NCBI GenBank assembly: GCA_030147305.1
Contig: JASLAE010000374.1
Coordinates: 1-5,605, forward strand
From: Cesiribacter sp.
GTDB taxonomy: Bacteria > Bacteroidota > Bacteroidia > Cytophagales > Cyclobacteriaceae
Length of the DNA stretch: 5,605 nucleotides
Direction of reading: 5' to 3'
A program made the position numbers and the translations under genes. A model generated the notes under the pieces. That model saw only the letters and a program-made list of their open reading frames with translations. It did no database searches and was not told where the DNA came from. Numbering within the stretch: position 1 is the stretch's first letter; each line of letters begins with the position of its first letter. Below are positions 1 to 5,605 of the stretch, one piece after another.

Positions 1-209
1 TACTGCACCTCCACAGTTACATTTGCTTTACCCCGAATCAGCAAATGGTTTAACTGGTGGCGCACTTCCATCTCATAGTCAGAATAAGCCTTAGGCAGGC
101 GCAGGTTAAGCTCCAGAAACTTGGAATTTAACGTTTTTATCTCTGCGGTTATGAGAATGTTGTTCTTTTCGGCCTGGGCTTTACCATAGCCAGTCATTGA
201 TTTTAGCAT
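1..209 (-). CDS. yicC: YicC-family endoribonuclease, N-terminal part (runs off the left edge)
   Basis: YicC/YloC proteins are cytoplasmic endoribonucleases; the E. coli member degrades small RNAs such as RyhB. Only the first 69 codons are present. The protein begins MLKSMTGYGKA, matching the family's hallmark N-terminus (M-x-x-S-M-T-G-Y/F), followed by the stretch ITAEIKTLNSKFLELNLRLP at residues 21-40, which corresponds to the conserved 'E-I-(R/K)-(S/T)-(V/L)-N-(H/S)-(R/K)-(F/Y)-L-(E/D)' core of the YicC N-terminal domain, and by LIRGKANVTVEV, matching the family's 'l.RGkv.v.v' strand. The start at 209 is preferred over the internal Met at residue 5 (197) because homologues carry the residues before S-M-T-G. 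No Shine-Dalgarno sequence is visible upstream, as is common in Bacteroidota. A TAGTTTTG promoter core lies about 35 bases upstream. In many genomes guanylate kinase follows yicC; that would lie outside this window. Family assignment is by recognised motif, not by search. Confidence 0.92.
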   Translation of the reverse strand, partial: MLKSMTGYGKAQAEKNNILITAEIKTLNSKFLELNLRLPKAYSDYEMEVRHQLNHLLIRGKANVTVEVQ

Positions 210-242
210 GCTACAGGTTTAGATTCGCGTTGCCCTAAGCTG

Positions 243-250
243 CAAAACTA
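243..250 (-). promoter_or_regulatory. Putative -7 promoter element for yicC
   Basis: Read on the minus strand this is TAGTTTTG, an exact fit to the Bacteroidota -7 consensus TAnnTTTG. It would start transcription at about 236, giving a leader of about 27 bases before the yicC ATG. The -33 element is poor: the nearest minus-strand TTTG (276-279) is 25 bases away, longer than the usual 17-23. The assignment rests on the -7 match and the position alone. Confidence 0.45.
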
Positions 251-260
251 ATATTTATTT

Positions 261-268
261 TAATTTTG
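261..268 (+). promoter_or_regulatory. Putative -7 promoter element in front of the purQ remnant
   Basis: TAATTTTG is an exact match to the Bacteroidota -7 consensus TAnnTTTG. A weak -33 candidate (CTG at 240-242) lies 18 bases upstream. Transcription would begin at about 273-276, that is, essentially at the codon (ATC, 274-276) that replaces the purQ initiator Met, so the ancestral message may have been leaderless or nearly so. It lies back to back with the yicC promoter core on the other strand. The region is A/T rich, so a chance match is possible. Confidence 0.4.
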
Positions 269-273
269 TTCTT

Positions 274-348
274 ATCAAAGTAGGAGTAGTCATCCTTCCG
301 GGCTCAAATTGTGATGAAGGCGTATACTACCATTTCAAAAATATGTAA
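274..348 (+). pseudogene. purQ: purQ remnant: N-terminal fragment of phosphoribosylformylglycinamidine synthase subunit I
   Basis: The frame reads I-K-V-G-V-V-I-L-P-G-S-N-C-D-E-G-V-Y-Y, then HFKNM and a TAA stop at 346-348. This closely resembles the N-terminus of PurQ, the glutamine amidotransferase subunit of FGAM synthase in purine biosynthesis, which typically begins M-K-x-G-V-(V/I)-V-x-P-G-S-N-C-D followed by a helix containing a Tyr. PurQ is normally about 220-230 residues; here only about 24 codons remain and the catalytic Cys and His-Glu regions are absent. The initiator position is ATC instead of ATG, and no in-frame ATG, GTG or TTG precedes it nearby. The sequence after the stop does not continue a PurQ-like reading in any frame before the hairpin at 358. 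I read this as a decayed or rearrangement-truncated 5' end. A functional 24-codon peptide starting at ATC is possible but less likely. Confidence 0.7.
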
Positions 349-357
349 GCCCTTATT

Positions 358-400
358 AACTAAGAAGCCCCTGCATTTGGTCTGCAGGGGCTTCTTAGTT
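358..400. terminator. Strong intrinsic terminator hairpin, possibly bidirectional
   Basis: The arms 360-375 (CTAAGAAGCCCCTGCA) and 383-398 are perfect reverse complements, giving a 16-bp stem that extends by two A-T pairs to 358/400, around a 7-base loop (TTTGGTC). On the plus strand the stem is followed by TTTT then ACTAATT, a modest U-tract; on the minus strand the trailing sequence is TTAATAAGG, less T rich. It lies 26 bases before the 3' end of the minus-strand outer-membrane gene at 427 and 9 bases after the purQ remnant stop, so it can end transcription from both sides. The stem is clear; its direction is inferred. Confidence 0.85.
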
Positions 401-426
401 TTACTAATTAAGGCAAAAGGACTAAA

Positions 427-3400
427 TTAAAAGTCGAAGCCTAAGGTAATATAGAGTCTTGGATCACCCACCTCATAATCCTCTACAGGATAACCCACGT
501 CAAATTTAGCATAGTATCCCAGCAACACGGTACGCATACCAAACCCAAATCCACTGAGCCAGGGGTTTTTATAATTTACTACCGTAATATCAAACCCACT
601 GCCTTCTTCCGGAATAGTTTCGGTGTTTACACTATTGGTCCTGTGGAAAGGTGCCTTGCCGGACCAGGAGGAACCAATATCGAAAAAGCCGGTAAATTGT
701 AAATTTCTGAAAAAGTTAGACGAGATAGGGCCCCGGTAGAAGTACTGCACCAGGGGAACTCTTAATTCCAGGTTCATGGCCAGCACATTTGTGCCATGCA
801 GTACATTGTAACCAAAGCCACGCAAAGGAGTCACATAATCATAAAATAATAAATTACGTCTGTCTGCATGTGGATTATTATTGGATGGCAGCAAAGGATC
901 TTTGGCTTTCCGGTATTCTGTTTTATTGAGTAACCAGTTATCCATACCGCCTAAAACGAACAGAGGCTTGTTGTCTCCGGTAAACCGACCGTAAAATACT
1001 CTTGTTGCCAGAGTAATTTCCCTGCTGATGGGCTGGTAATGCCTGATCTCGCCGGTAATTTTACCAAATCCCATCTCCTGTTCTCCAATGCCCAGGATAT
1101 GTTCGTACTGCAGTCTGCCCCTTGTTCCCTGAAATATATTAAATCCTTTAACCTGCGTATTGTCAAAAACAGCCTGTACATGCCCCCCGGCAAAAAAAGT
1201 ACTTTCTTCAGTAGCACTTAATGCAGGAGAAGACTGAGGATCTACAATAGGCAAATAAGTAGTATTGGCTACTGTTGGCCCACCCTCTACCCGTGTGCTC
1301 ACCGAAAAAGGATAAGATAAGCTCAGGCGGGCTTCGTTAAGTACAAACTTATCGCGCTCCAGATCAGGCAGGGGCACCAGTACCACTCGCCTGTCGAAAC
1401 GGGCTTTAAAATCTACTAGCTGTTTCAGGTATTGATACTCCAGGAATAAATCGCCGCTTCGCAGATCTGACATAGCCAGCACACCACCATAAATCTTGTG
1501 GTTCTCCAGCAAATCGCTTAACTCTCCTTCTATGATAAAGCCAAGGCTGCTGGCACCCAAACTTGCCCGCATGGGATCAAAGGCGATAGAAGTAATGAGG
1601 TTGTTCACCATAAACCTGGACTCCATCCGGTATGGCCCCTGCATCGGGTCCTTACGGCGGGTTTGCCGGTACGCACTCAGAAATGATGCAGTTCGCCGCT
1701 CCCTTACCTCTGTAGTGGCAGGTGTTTGTTCCCGGTTAGCATTTTGGGCAGAAGAAGGTTCAAACGTATAGTTGTCGGTATTGATCAGGCCTGGCTCCTC
1801 CTCAGCAACTGCTGTTTCACCTGCCTGTACTGAATCTACCTGCGTTGTATCTGTCTGAGTCACTGCAGGTGCTTCCTGGGCAGTTGTATCGGCTGGTACT
1901 ACAGCACCCTGTGCTCCGGCTTTCGCACTGTCTGGTTTGGCAGCCGCACCCGAATCTTTAAGGCGGGACTGGTAAAACTGACGCGTCTGCAGGATTCCCT
2001 GCCGTTTGGTTGGCTTGGTAAATTTATTGGTGGTTAGCTCCAGTGTTGGCTGATAGAAAATACGCTCGCTACCATTATTAAGGGCAATAAAGGCAAAAGC
2101 GCCGGTTGTTGGGTTAAGGGCATAATCTTCAATTCCGGTATAATAAGAGGTCAGCTGAAAGTACAAGCTATCGGAAATGCTATAACGAAACAGGTTATTA
2201 ATACCCCTCTGTTCACTTAGGAAATATATATTGCCCTTGTTGTCTGCCGTGGGCAGATAACTTTTGCCCAGCATGTTGGTGACCCGGGCCAGTACATTAT
2301 CGGTTGTATCAATATTATAGATAAAGATATTATAGTTGCGCGATATCTTGCCTAAGGATACTGCAGTACTGGTATTCAGGGTATCATTTGTACGGTTAGA
2401 GCTAAAGATGATGTTATTAGAACCGGGGATGAAGGTGGGGGTGATATCATCATACCAGTCGTTGGTTACAGCAGTGAGAGATTGCCTGGCAAGACTGTAA
2501 AGATAAATATCGTTTCTACCTTCTTTTTCGGCACTCATGGCAATTACTTTACCATTTGGTGAGAAAGAAAAGTCATTTACCTGGCTTACCTTCCGGATGG
2601 TTTGCCGCTCGCTGCGCTTATTAAGCACATTCACAAGATAAAGCGTATACAGGCCTTTACGCACACTCATAACTCCCAGGCTTGTGCTATCCTGCCATTC
2701 TACGAGTGGGATGGTATCATCCGTTTGCTGATCTAATATTCTGTACCCACTCTCCAGAACGGTTTTGGTTTTACCGTTCGTTAAATCCTTCACCTTAATG
2801 TTGTAGCGACCCCGATGATTTTCTGTGTAAGCCAGGTACCTGCCGCCGGGGCTCAACGCAACGCTGTTGTGCAAATGTAATCCGTTCCCTTTGTCAGTCA
2901 CCATCAGCGACTCCTCCGGTATGGTATAATCCGTGAGCACCTCATCGGTAGCAGTAGTGTAGTAACGCTCCCATGCATTTAAAAACTGCCGAAAAGGCAT
3001 ACCCAGCGTATTGGAGATGGCCATTTCCTCATTTCTAATGATACGGGTATAGTTTAAGATGTTGGAGATGTTAGAACGTCCGTGTTCTTCTGCAATAAAA
3101 TTCCAGACGGCCTGGCCGGTAAGGGCAGCGGGCAGACCTTTTAATTTAGATAATTTTGGTGCTTTGCCATCTTTAAATTCGTCACGGATGTAGTCGTCCA
3201 TCTGCATGCCCCAGCCATAGGCAACATAGCGGGCTGCGCCCTCCAGAAACCACTCGGGCAGGGTCATCAGGTAAGTGTTCTGAAAAATATCTGACAAGCT
3301 GCCACCAAACATCATGTCCATCAGCAACATATGAGATACGCGCAGCACCAGTTCATCTTTAAATTCTTCCTGTGAGCCGGGGAAAGCAATTTCTACCTGA

Positions 3401-3762
3401 GATTTTACAAAGTTGGTTTGGCCGCCCACTGTAAAGGGATTGCTGTTGGCGCCAACGTTGCTTTGTTGCAGGTCTGCCAGTGAGTTATAGAGAAAAACTT
3501 TTGTTTTTGAGTAAGGTGCATACCCCAGTACATCGGTGATCCTGTCATACTCATCTTCCATGTAGCTGGCGGTGAGTTTGGCCAGTGCCTGGCCATCATC
3601 ATAAAAATAGATATCGAAATTACTGGTGCTGTAATAGCGCCAGTTAAATTCTTTGTGCTGCAACCGGTTTTTACCAAAGGAAGGTTTGGTTAACTGGGCA
3701 GACAAGCTGAAAGGTAAAAGCAGGCAGCAAAGCGCCAGCAGACAACGTGTAAATATAGACAT
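427..3762 (-). CDS. Outer-membrane protein: pseudo-gluzincin domain, TolB-like beta-propeller and Omp85/BamA-like barrel
   Basis: This 1111-residue protein has a signal peptide (residues 1-22, MSIFTRCLLALCCLLL core ending SLSAQ) and is predicted to sit in the outer membrane. Residues about 30-275 resemble a peptidase-MA/gluzincin domain: LPEWFLEGAARY (168-179) matches the conserved segment carrying the third zinc ligand (Glu174), but the HExxH site reads H144-M-L-L-M148, so it should be catalytically dead. Residues about 291-575 hold TolB/PD40-type propeller repeats, for example FSFSPNGKVIAMS at 398-410 and IIFSSNRTND at 451-460. Residues about 600-705 are a Pro/Thr/Ala/Glu-rich linker. Residues about 710-1111 form a barrel of the Omp85 superfamily: LRGF (980-983) is the loop-6 motif, GFFDIGSSW lies at 1025-1033, and the chain ends in a strand with C-terminal Phe. 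No POTRA domains are seen. The start at 3762 gives the signal peptide directly. The gene follows the FAD enzyme gene by 24 bases. Substrate and role are unknown; transport, assembly or surface anchoring are possible. Confidence 0.9.
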   Translation of the reverse strand: MSIFTRCLLALCCLLLPFSLSAQLTKPSFGKNRLQHKEFNWRYYSTSNFDIYFYDDGQALAKLTASYMEDEYDRITDVLGYAPYSKTKVFLYNSLADLQQSNVGANSNPFTVGGQTNFVKSQVEIAFPGSQEEFKDELVLRVSHMLLMDMMFGGSLSDIFQNTYLMTLPEWFLEGAARYVAYGWGMQMDDYIRDEFKDGKAPKLSKLKGLPAALTGQAVWNFIAEEHGRSNISNILNYTRIIRNEEMAISNTLGMPFRQFLNAWERYYTTATDEVLTDYTIPEESLMVTDKGNGLHLHNSVALSPGGRYLAYTENHRGRYNIKVKDLTNGKTKTVLESGYRILDQQTDDTIPLVEWQDSTSLGVMSVRKGLYTLYLVNVLNKRSERQTIRKVSQVNDFSFSPNGKVIAMSAEKEGRNDIYLYSLARQSLTAVTNDWYDDITPTFIPGSNNIIFSSNRTNDTLNTSTAVSLGKISRNYNIFIYNIDTTDNVLARVTNMLGKSYLPTADNKGNIYFLSEQRGINNLFRYSISDSLYFQLTSYYTGIEDYALNPTTGAFAFIALNNGSERIFYQPTLELTTNKFTKPTKRQGILQTRQFYQSRLKDSGAAAKPDSAKAGAQGAVVPADTTAQEAPAVTQTDTTQVDSVQAGETAVAEEEPGLINTDNYTFEPSSAQNANREQTPATTEVRERRTASFLSAYRQTRRKDPMQGPYRMESRFMVNNLITSIAFDPMRASLGASSLGFIIEGELSDLLENHKIYGGVLAMSDLRSGDLFLEYQYLKQLVDFKARFDRRVVLVPLPDLERDKFVLNEARLSLSYPFSVSTRVEGGPTVANTTYLPIVDPQSSPALSATEESTFFAGGHVQAVFDNTQVKGFNIFQGTRGRLQYEHILGIGEQEMGFGKITGEIRHYQPISREITLATRVFYGRFTGDNKPLFVLGGMDNWLLNKTEYRKAKDPLLPSNNNPHADRRNLLFYDYVTPLRGFGYNVLHGTNVLAMNLELRVPLVQYFYRGPISSNFFRNLQFTGFFDIGSSWSGKAPFHRTNSVNTETIPEEGSGFDITVVNYKNPWLSGFGFGMRTVLLGYYAKFDVGYPVEDYEVGDPRLYITLGFDF

Positions 3763-3786
3763 AAGCCTTTCGTATGGGCAATTAAC

Positions 3787-4839
3787 TTAATATAACGAAT
3801 AAAACCGCTCAATACATATTTCTGTTGCCAGATCTACGCCATTTTTAAGGTGTTGCGTTAAGATATTTGCACAATAAGGTGCCAGGCTAACGCCCTTGGT
3901 ACCTAAGCCATTAAAAACAAGCAGAGATTTGTGTGCCGGGTGCCTGCCAACAATAGGCCGGCGATCTTTAGTAGCAGGCCTGATGCCTACCTGCTGGTCC
4001 TCCACCTGCCAGGGCATGTTCATCAGTTCTTCTAATTTTTCTTCAATCTCCTGCCTGGCTTTGGGGTCTGGCACCAATTGTAAATCCTGATGATTGTACG
4101 TAGAACCGGCCTTGAACCGCCCTCTACCCAGTGGCACCAGAAAAACACCTCTGTTGGGAATAACCGGCAGCTCTGCAGCTGCTTTTATCAGCAGCACATC
4201 TCCTTTTACCGGCCGCAGGGGCAACCAGTGCCAGTACTTGCTTTGCAATTGTGCAGTGCCACTACAGTAAATAACCCAACGAGCCTCTAAATCACCGTAT
4301 TGCACGCCTGTATCTGAAAATTGTAATGCTTCTTCATTCAACACCTCATCCCGGAAACAACCTTCTTCCTGCAAGTAGCTTTTCCAGCCTTCGAGCAGTT
4401 GCGGCAGATCAATCCAGCCTGTTTTCTGCAGCAATAAACCTCCGTATGGGTTTTTTACCCAGGGTGTAAATTGCGGTGTATCATATACGTGCTGTATGTA
4501 GGGTGCATAAGCGGAATCGCTCCAGCGGCCAAACCAGTCATTTTGCTCTGCAACTGAAACAAATGGGCGGTAAATAGGTATTTCGTGTAGAAATTTCCTG
4601 CCTGTAAGCTGCTCCAGTTCGCCATAAGCCTGGGGAATTAAGGGAAACAAACGGTCTGCCCACCAGGTTTTTACCATTTGCCTGCCGGTAACCGGGTTGT
4701 ATAAACCGGCCGCCACCCGGCTGGCCACTGTAAGCTGAGGCTGGTCCAGCACCATAACCGAGAGCCCCTGTTTTTTCAGGTTGTACGACAAGAGCGTACC
4801 AGCCAAACCCTGTCCTATCAGCAAAGCATCTACCTTCAT
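3787..4839 (-). CDS. FAD-dependent oxidoreductase of the DAO (D-amino-acid oxidase/DadA/MnmC-C) superfamily
   Basis: This 350-residue protein is a probable cytoplasmic flavoenzyme. It opens with a Rossmann dinucleotide site, G9-Q-G11-L-A-G14, with the ribose-binding acidic residue at Asp32 (VMVLDQP). The segment SRVAAGLYNPVTGRQ (40-54) fits the 'S..aaG.....' region that follows in DAO enzymes and in the MnmC oxidase domain. TGWIDLPQLLEGW (140-152) and LRPVKGDVLLI (208-218) are typical of the substrate-domain entry and the second FAD segment. The C-terminal FAD site is GIRPATKDRRPIVGRHP (285-301) with FNGLGTKGVSLAP (309-321). Length is usual for the superfamily. There is no signal peptide, twin-arginine motif or membrane segment. 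The substrate cannot be read from the sequence: relatives oxidise glycine, D-amino acids, sarcosine or the modified tRNA base handled by MnmC, but the MnmC methyltransferase domain is absent. The gene is first in a probable two-gene unit with the outer-membrane protein. The start at 4839 places the Rossmann strand at residues 3-8, as expected. Confidence 0.9.
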   Translation of the reverse strand: MKVDALLIGQGLAGTLLSYNLKKQGLSVMVLDQPQLTVASRVAAGLYNPVTGRQMVKTWWADRLFPLIPQAYGELEQLTGRKFLHEIPIYRPFVSVAEQNDWFGRWSDSAYAPYIQHVYDTPQFTPWVKNPYGGLLLQKTGWIDLPQLLEGWKSYLQEEGCFRDEVLNEEALQFSDTGVQYGDLEARWVIYCSGTAQLQSKYWHWLPLRPVKGDVLLIKAAAELPVIPNRGVFLVPLGRGRFKAGSTYNHQDLQLVPDPKARQEIEEKLEELMNMPWQVEDQQVGIRPATKDRRPIVGRHPAHKSLLVFNGLGTKGVSLAPYCANILTQHLKNGVDLATEICIERFYSLY

Positions 4840-4860
4840 GGGCGAAAGAAAACAAATTGC

Positions 4861-4891
4861 CTTGGTAAATAGTCAAAATTAAATACATTTT
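4861..4891 (+). promoter_or_regulatory. Putative promoter for the metallo-hydrolase gene
   Basis: CTTG at 4861-4864 is followed after exactly 19 bases by TACATTTT at 4884-4891, a 7 of 8 match to TAnnTTTG. Element spacing fits the Bacteroidota sigma-A-type promoter (TTTG, about 19 bases, TAnnTTTG). The start of transcription would be near 4898, leaving a leader of about 8-10 bases before the ATG at 4907, which is short but tolerable in this phylum. Confidence 0.45.
4874..4881 (-). promoter_or_regulatory. Putative -7 promoter element for the leftward FAD oxidoreductase/outer-membrane unit
   Basis: Read on the minus strand this is TAATTTTG, an exact match to TAnnTTTG. It would start transcription near 4867 and give a leader of about 28 bases before the ATG at 4839. 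I see no -33 TTTG at the correct distance (the base positions around 4901-4904 read GGCC). It overlaps the spacer of the rightward promoter, so polymerases on the two strands may compete. Confidence 0.45.
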
Positions 4892-4906
4892 TGTAAAAAA
4901 GGCCTT

Positions 4907-5548
4907 ATGATCCAGGTAGAGAGTTTTACTTTTAATCCATTTGCTGAAAACAGTTTTGTGCTTTATGACGATGAAACCCGCGAGGCTGCCATCATTGATC
5001 CGGGGTGCTATGAACCAGAGGAGCAGGAAACGCTAAAATCATTCATTGAAGAAAAACAACTCTTACCCACACTCCTGCTCAACACCCATTGCCACATTGA
5101 CCATGTTCTGGGCAACTGGTTTGTGCATAAAACCTGGAACCTGCCACTGCAGATCCATGAAAAAGAAGCACAGGTGCTCAGGGCGGTGCCTACCTATGCT
5201 CCCATGTATGGCTTTTCACGCTATCAGCCCCTGGAGCCTCAACTGTGGCTAAAGGAAGAACAACAACTAAAAGTAGGCAACAGCGTGCTGAAGATACTCT
5301 TTGTTCCTGGCCATGCACCCGGGCATGTTGCTTTCTGGCAGCCGGAACAAAAGTTCTGTATCAATGGAGATTGTTTGTTTTGGGGCAGTATTGGCCGAAC
5401 AGACCTGCCCGGTGGCGATCATGACACCCTGATCCGGAGCATCCATGAAAAGTTATTCACCCTGCCGGACGATGCTAAAATATATTGTGGCCATGGGCCG
5501 GCTACTACCATAGGCCATGAAAAAAAGCACAACCCCTTTTTGAAATAA
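4907..5548 (+). CDS. Metallo-beta-lactamase-fold hydrolase, glyoxalase II-like (YcbL type)
   Basis: This 213-residue soluble protein carries all the metal-binding motifs of the MBL-fold hydrolases: T60-H-C-H-I-D-H66 (the THxHxDH motif), His136 in VPGHAPGH, the bridging Asp155 in INGDCLFWGSIGR, and His196 in CGHGPATTIG. Residues G163-R-T-D-L-P-G-G-D171 and the C-terminal tail GHEKKHNPFL are typical of the glyoxalase II-like subgroup related to E. coli YcbL. These enzymes bind two metal ions and hydrolyse thioesters such as S-lactoylglutathione, but this protein lacks the C-terminal helical glutathione-binding domain of classical GloB (about 250-260 residues), so the true substrate is open; many Bacteroidota use thiols other than glutathione. 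Not a beta-lactamase by subgroup. The start at 4907 gives the expected first strand (VESFTFNPFAENSFVLYD). The gene is divergent from the FAD oxidoreductase and is followed after 10 bases by a probable pssA. Confidence 0.93.
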   Translation: MIQVESFTFNPFAENSFVLYDDETREAAIIDPGCYEPEEQETLKSFIEEKQLLPTLLLNTHCHIDHVLGNWFVHKTWNLPLQIHEKEAQVLRAVPTYAPMYGFSRYQPLEPQLWLKEEQQLKVGNSVLKILFVPGHAPGHVAFWQPEQKFCINGDCLFWGSIGRTDLPGGDHDTLIRSIHEKLFTLPDDAKIYCGHGPATTIGHEKKHNPFLK

Positions 5549-5558
5549 TAGCATACGC

Positions 5559-5605
5559 GTGAGCATTAAACATTACATCCCCAATGCACTCACTTGTGCA
5601 AATCT
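5559..5605 (+). CDS. pssA: Probable CDP-diacylglycerol-serine O-phosphatidyltransferase (phosphatidylserine synthase), N-terminus only
   Basis: The frame from a GTG at 5559-5561 reads M-S-I-K-H-Y-I-P-N-A-L-T-C-A-N-L and then leaves the window. The pattern (K-x-x-I-P-N-x-(L/I)-T-x-x-N-L) is the usual N-terminus of Bacteroidota PssA, the CDP-alcohol phosphatidyltransferase that makes phosphatidylserine from CDP-diacylglycerol and L-serine in the inner membrane, the first step toward phosphatidylethanolamine. The catalytic CDP-alcohol motif lies further downstream and cannot be seen. GTG is chosen because a TGA at 5541-5543 closes this frame upstream and no ATG lies between. The gene begins 10 bases after the hydrolase stop with no terminator between, so the two are probably co-transcribed. 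Only 15 full codons support the call; another CDP-alcohol phosphatidyltransferase such as PgsA is possible. Confidence 0.65.
   Translation, partial: MSIKHYIPNALTCAN

Noticed and set aside
1039..1771. Plus-strand open frames opposite the barrel and linker coding region
   Set aside because: They are antisense shadows of a well-supported coding region and show no family resemblance.
3331..3762. Annotation of the outer-membrane protein as an active metallopeptidase
   Set aside because: The HExxH motif is lost (HMLLM at residues 144-148), so only the fold resemblance is supported.
3896..4290. Two adjoining plus-strand open frames (64 and 66 codons) opposite the FAD oxidoreductase gene
   Set aside because: Composition is that of antisense coding DNA, there are no motifs, and no promoter core was noticed before them.
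4538..4888. A 116-codon minus-strand reading frame that overlaps the start of the FAD oxidoreductase gene and extends upstream of it
   Set aside because: It lies in another frame of the same DNA, its product has no recognisable domain, and the overlapping frame has clear Rossmann and FAD motifs.
4899..4906. Palindrome AAGGCCTT just before the hydrolase start as an operator
   Set aside because: Eight bases with no second copy is weak evidence and expected by chance.
4907..5548. Annotation of the MBL-fold protein as a beta-lactamase or antibiotic resistance gene
   Set aside because: The GRTDLPGGD and GHGPATTIG signatures and the lack of a signal peptide place it in the glyoxalase II-like hydrolases.
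1..5605. Mobile element, CRISPR array, tRNA or rRNA
   Set aside because: I saw no transposase motif, direct repeat array, terminal inverted repeats or RNA gene structure; the only strong inverted repeat is the terminator-like hairpin at 358-400.

Overview
The window looks like chromosomal DNA of a Bacteroidota bacterium, probably of the Cytophagales (Pontibacter/Hymenobacter-like) side. The reasons are promoter cores that fit the Bacteroidota TAnnTTTG -7 element, a lack of strong Shine-Dalgarno sequences, and a domain architecture (TolB-like propeller fused to an Omp85-like barrel) familiar from that phylum. The assignment to the phylum is fairly secure; the order is a guess.

Layout from left to right. 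(1) Positions 1-209, minus strand: the first 69 codons of a YicC-family endoribonuclease, cut by the left edge. (2) Positions 210-426: an intergenic stretch with back-to-back promoter cores, a short plus-strand remnant of purQ (FGAM synthase glutaminase subunit) that stops after about 25 codons, and a perfect 16-bp (18 with A-T extension) terminator-like hairpin. (3) Positions 427-3762, minus: a 1111-residue outer-membrane protein with signal peptide, a gluzincin-like domain whose HExxH motif is destroyed, a TolB-like beta-propeller, a Pro/Thr/Ala/Glu-rich linker and a C-terminal Omp85-like barrel. (4) Positions 3787-4839, minus: a DAO-superfamily FAD-dependent oxidoreductase, 24 bases upstream of the outer-membrane gene and probably in one transcript with it. 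(5) Positions 4840-4906: a divergent promoter region. (6) Positions 4907-5548, plus: a glyoxalase-II-like metallo-beta-lactamase-fold hydrolase. (7) Positions 5559-5605, plus: the first codons of what looks like phosphatidylserine synthase (pssA), with a GTG start, cut by the right edge.

There are two transcription units diverging from about 4840-4906: leftward oxidoreductase then outer-membrane protein, ending at the hairpin near 358-400, and rightward hydrolase then pssA. The genes do not form one obvious pathway. Most of the window is ordinary housekeeping or envelope-related chromosome, with no mobile element, CRISPR array, tRNA or rRNA. The two things most worth a second look are the truncated purQ start sitting in its own promoter-terminator cassette, and the pseudo-protease/propeller/barrel outer-membrane protein linked to a cytoplasmic FAD enzyme.
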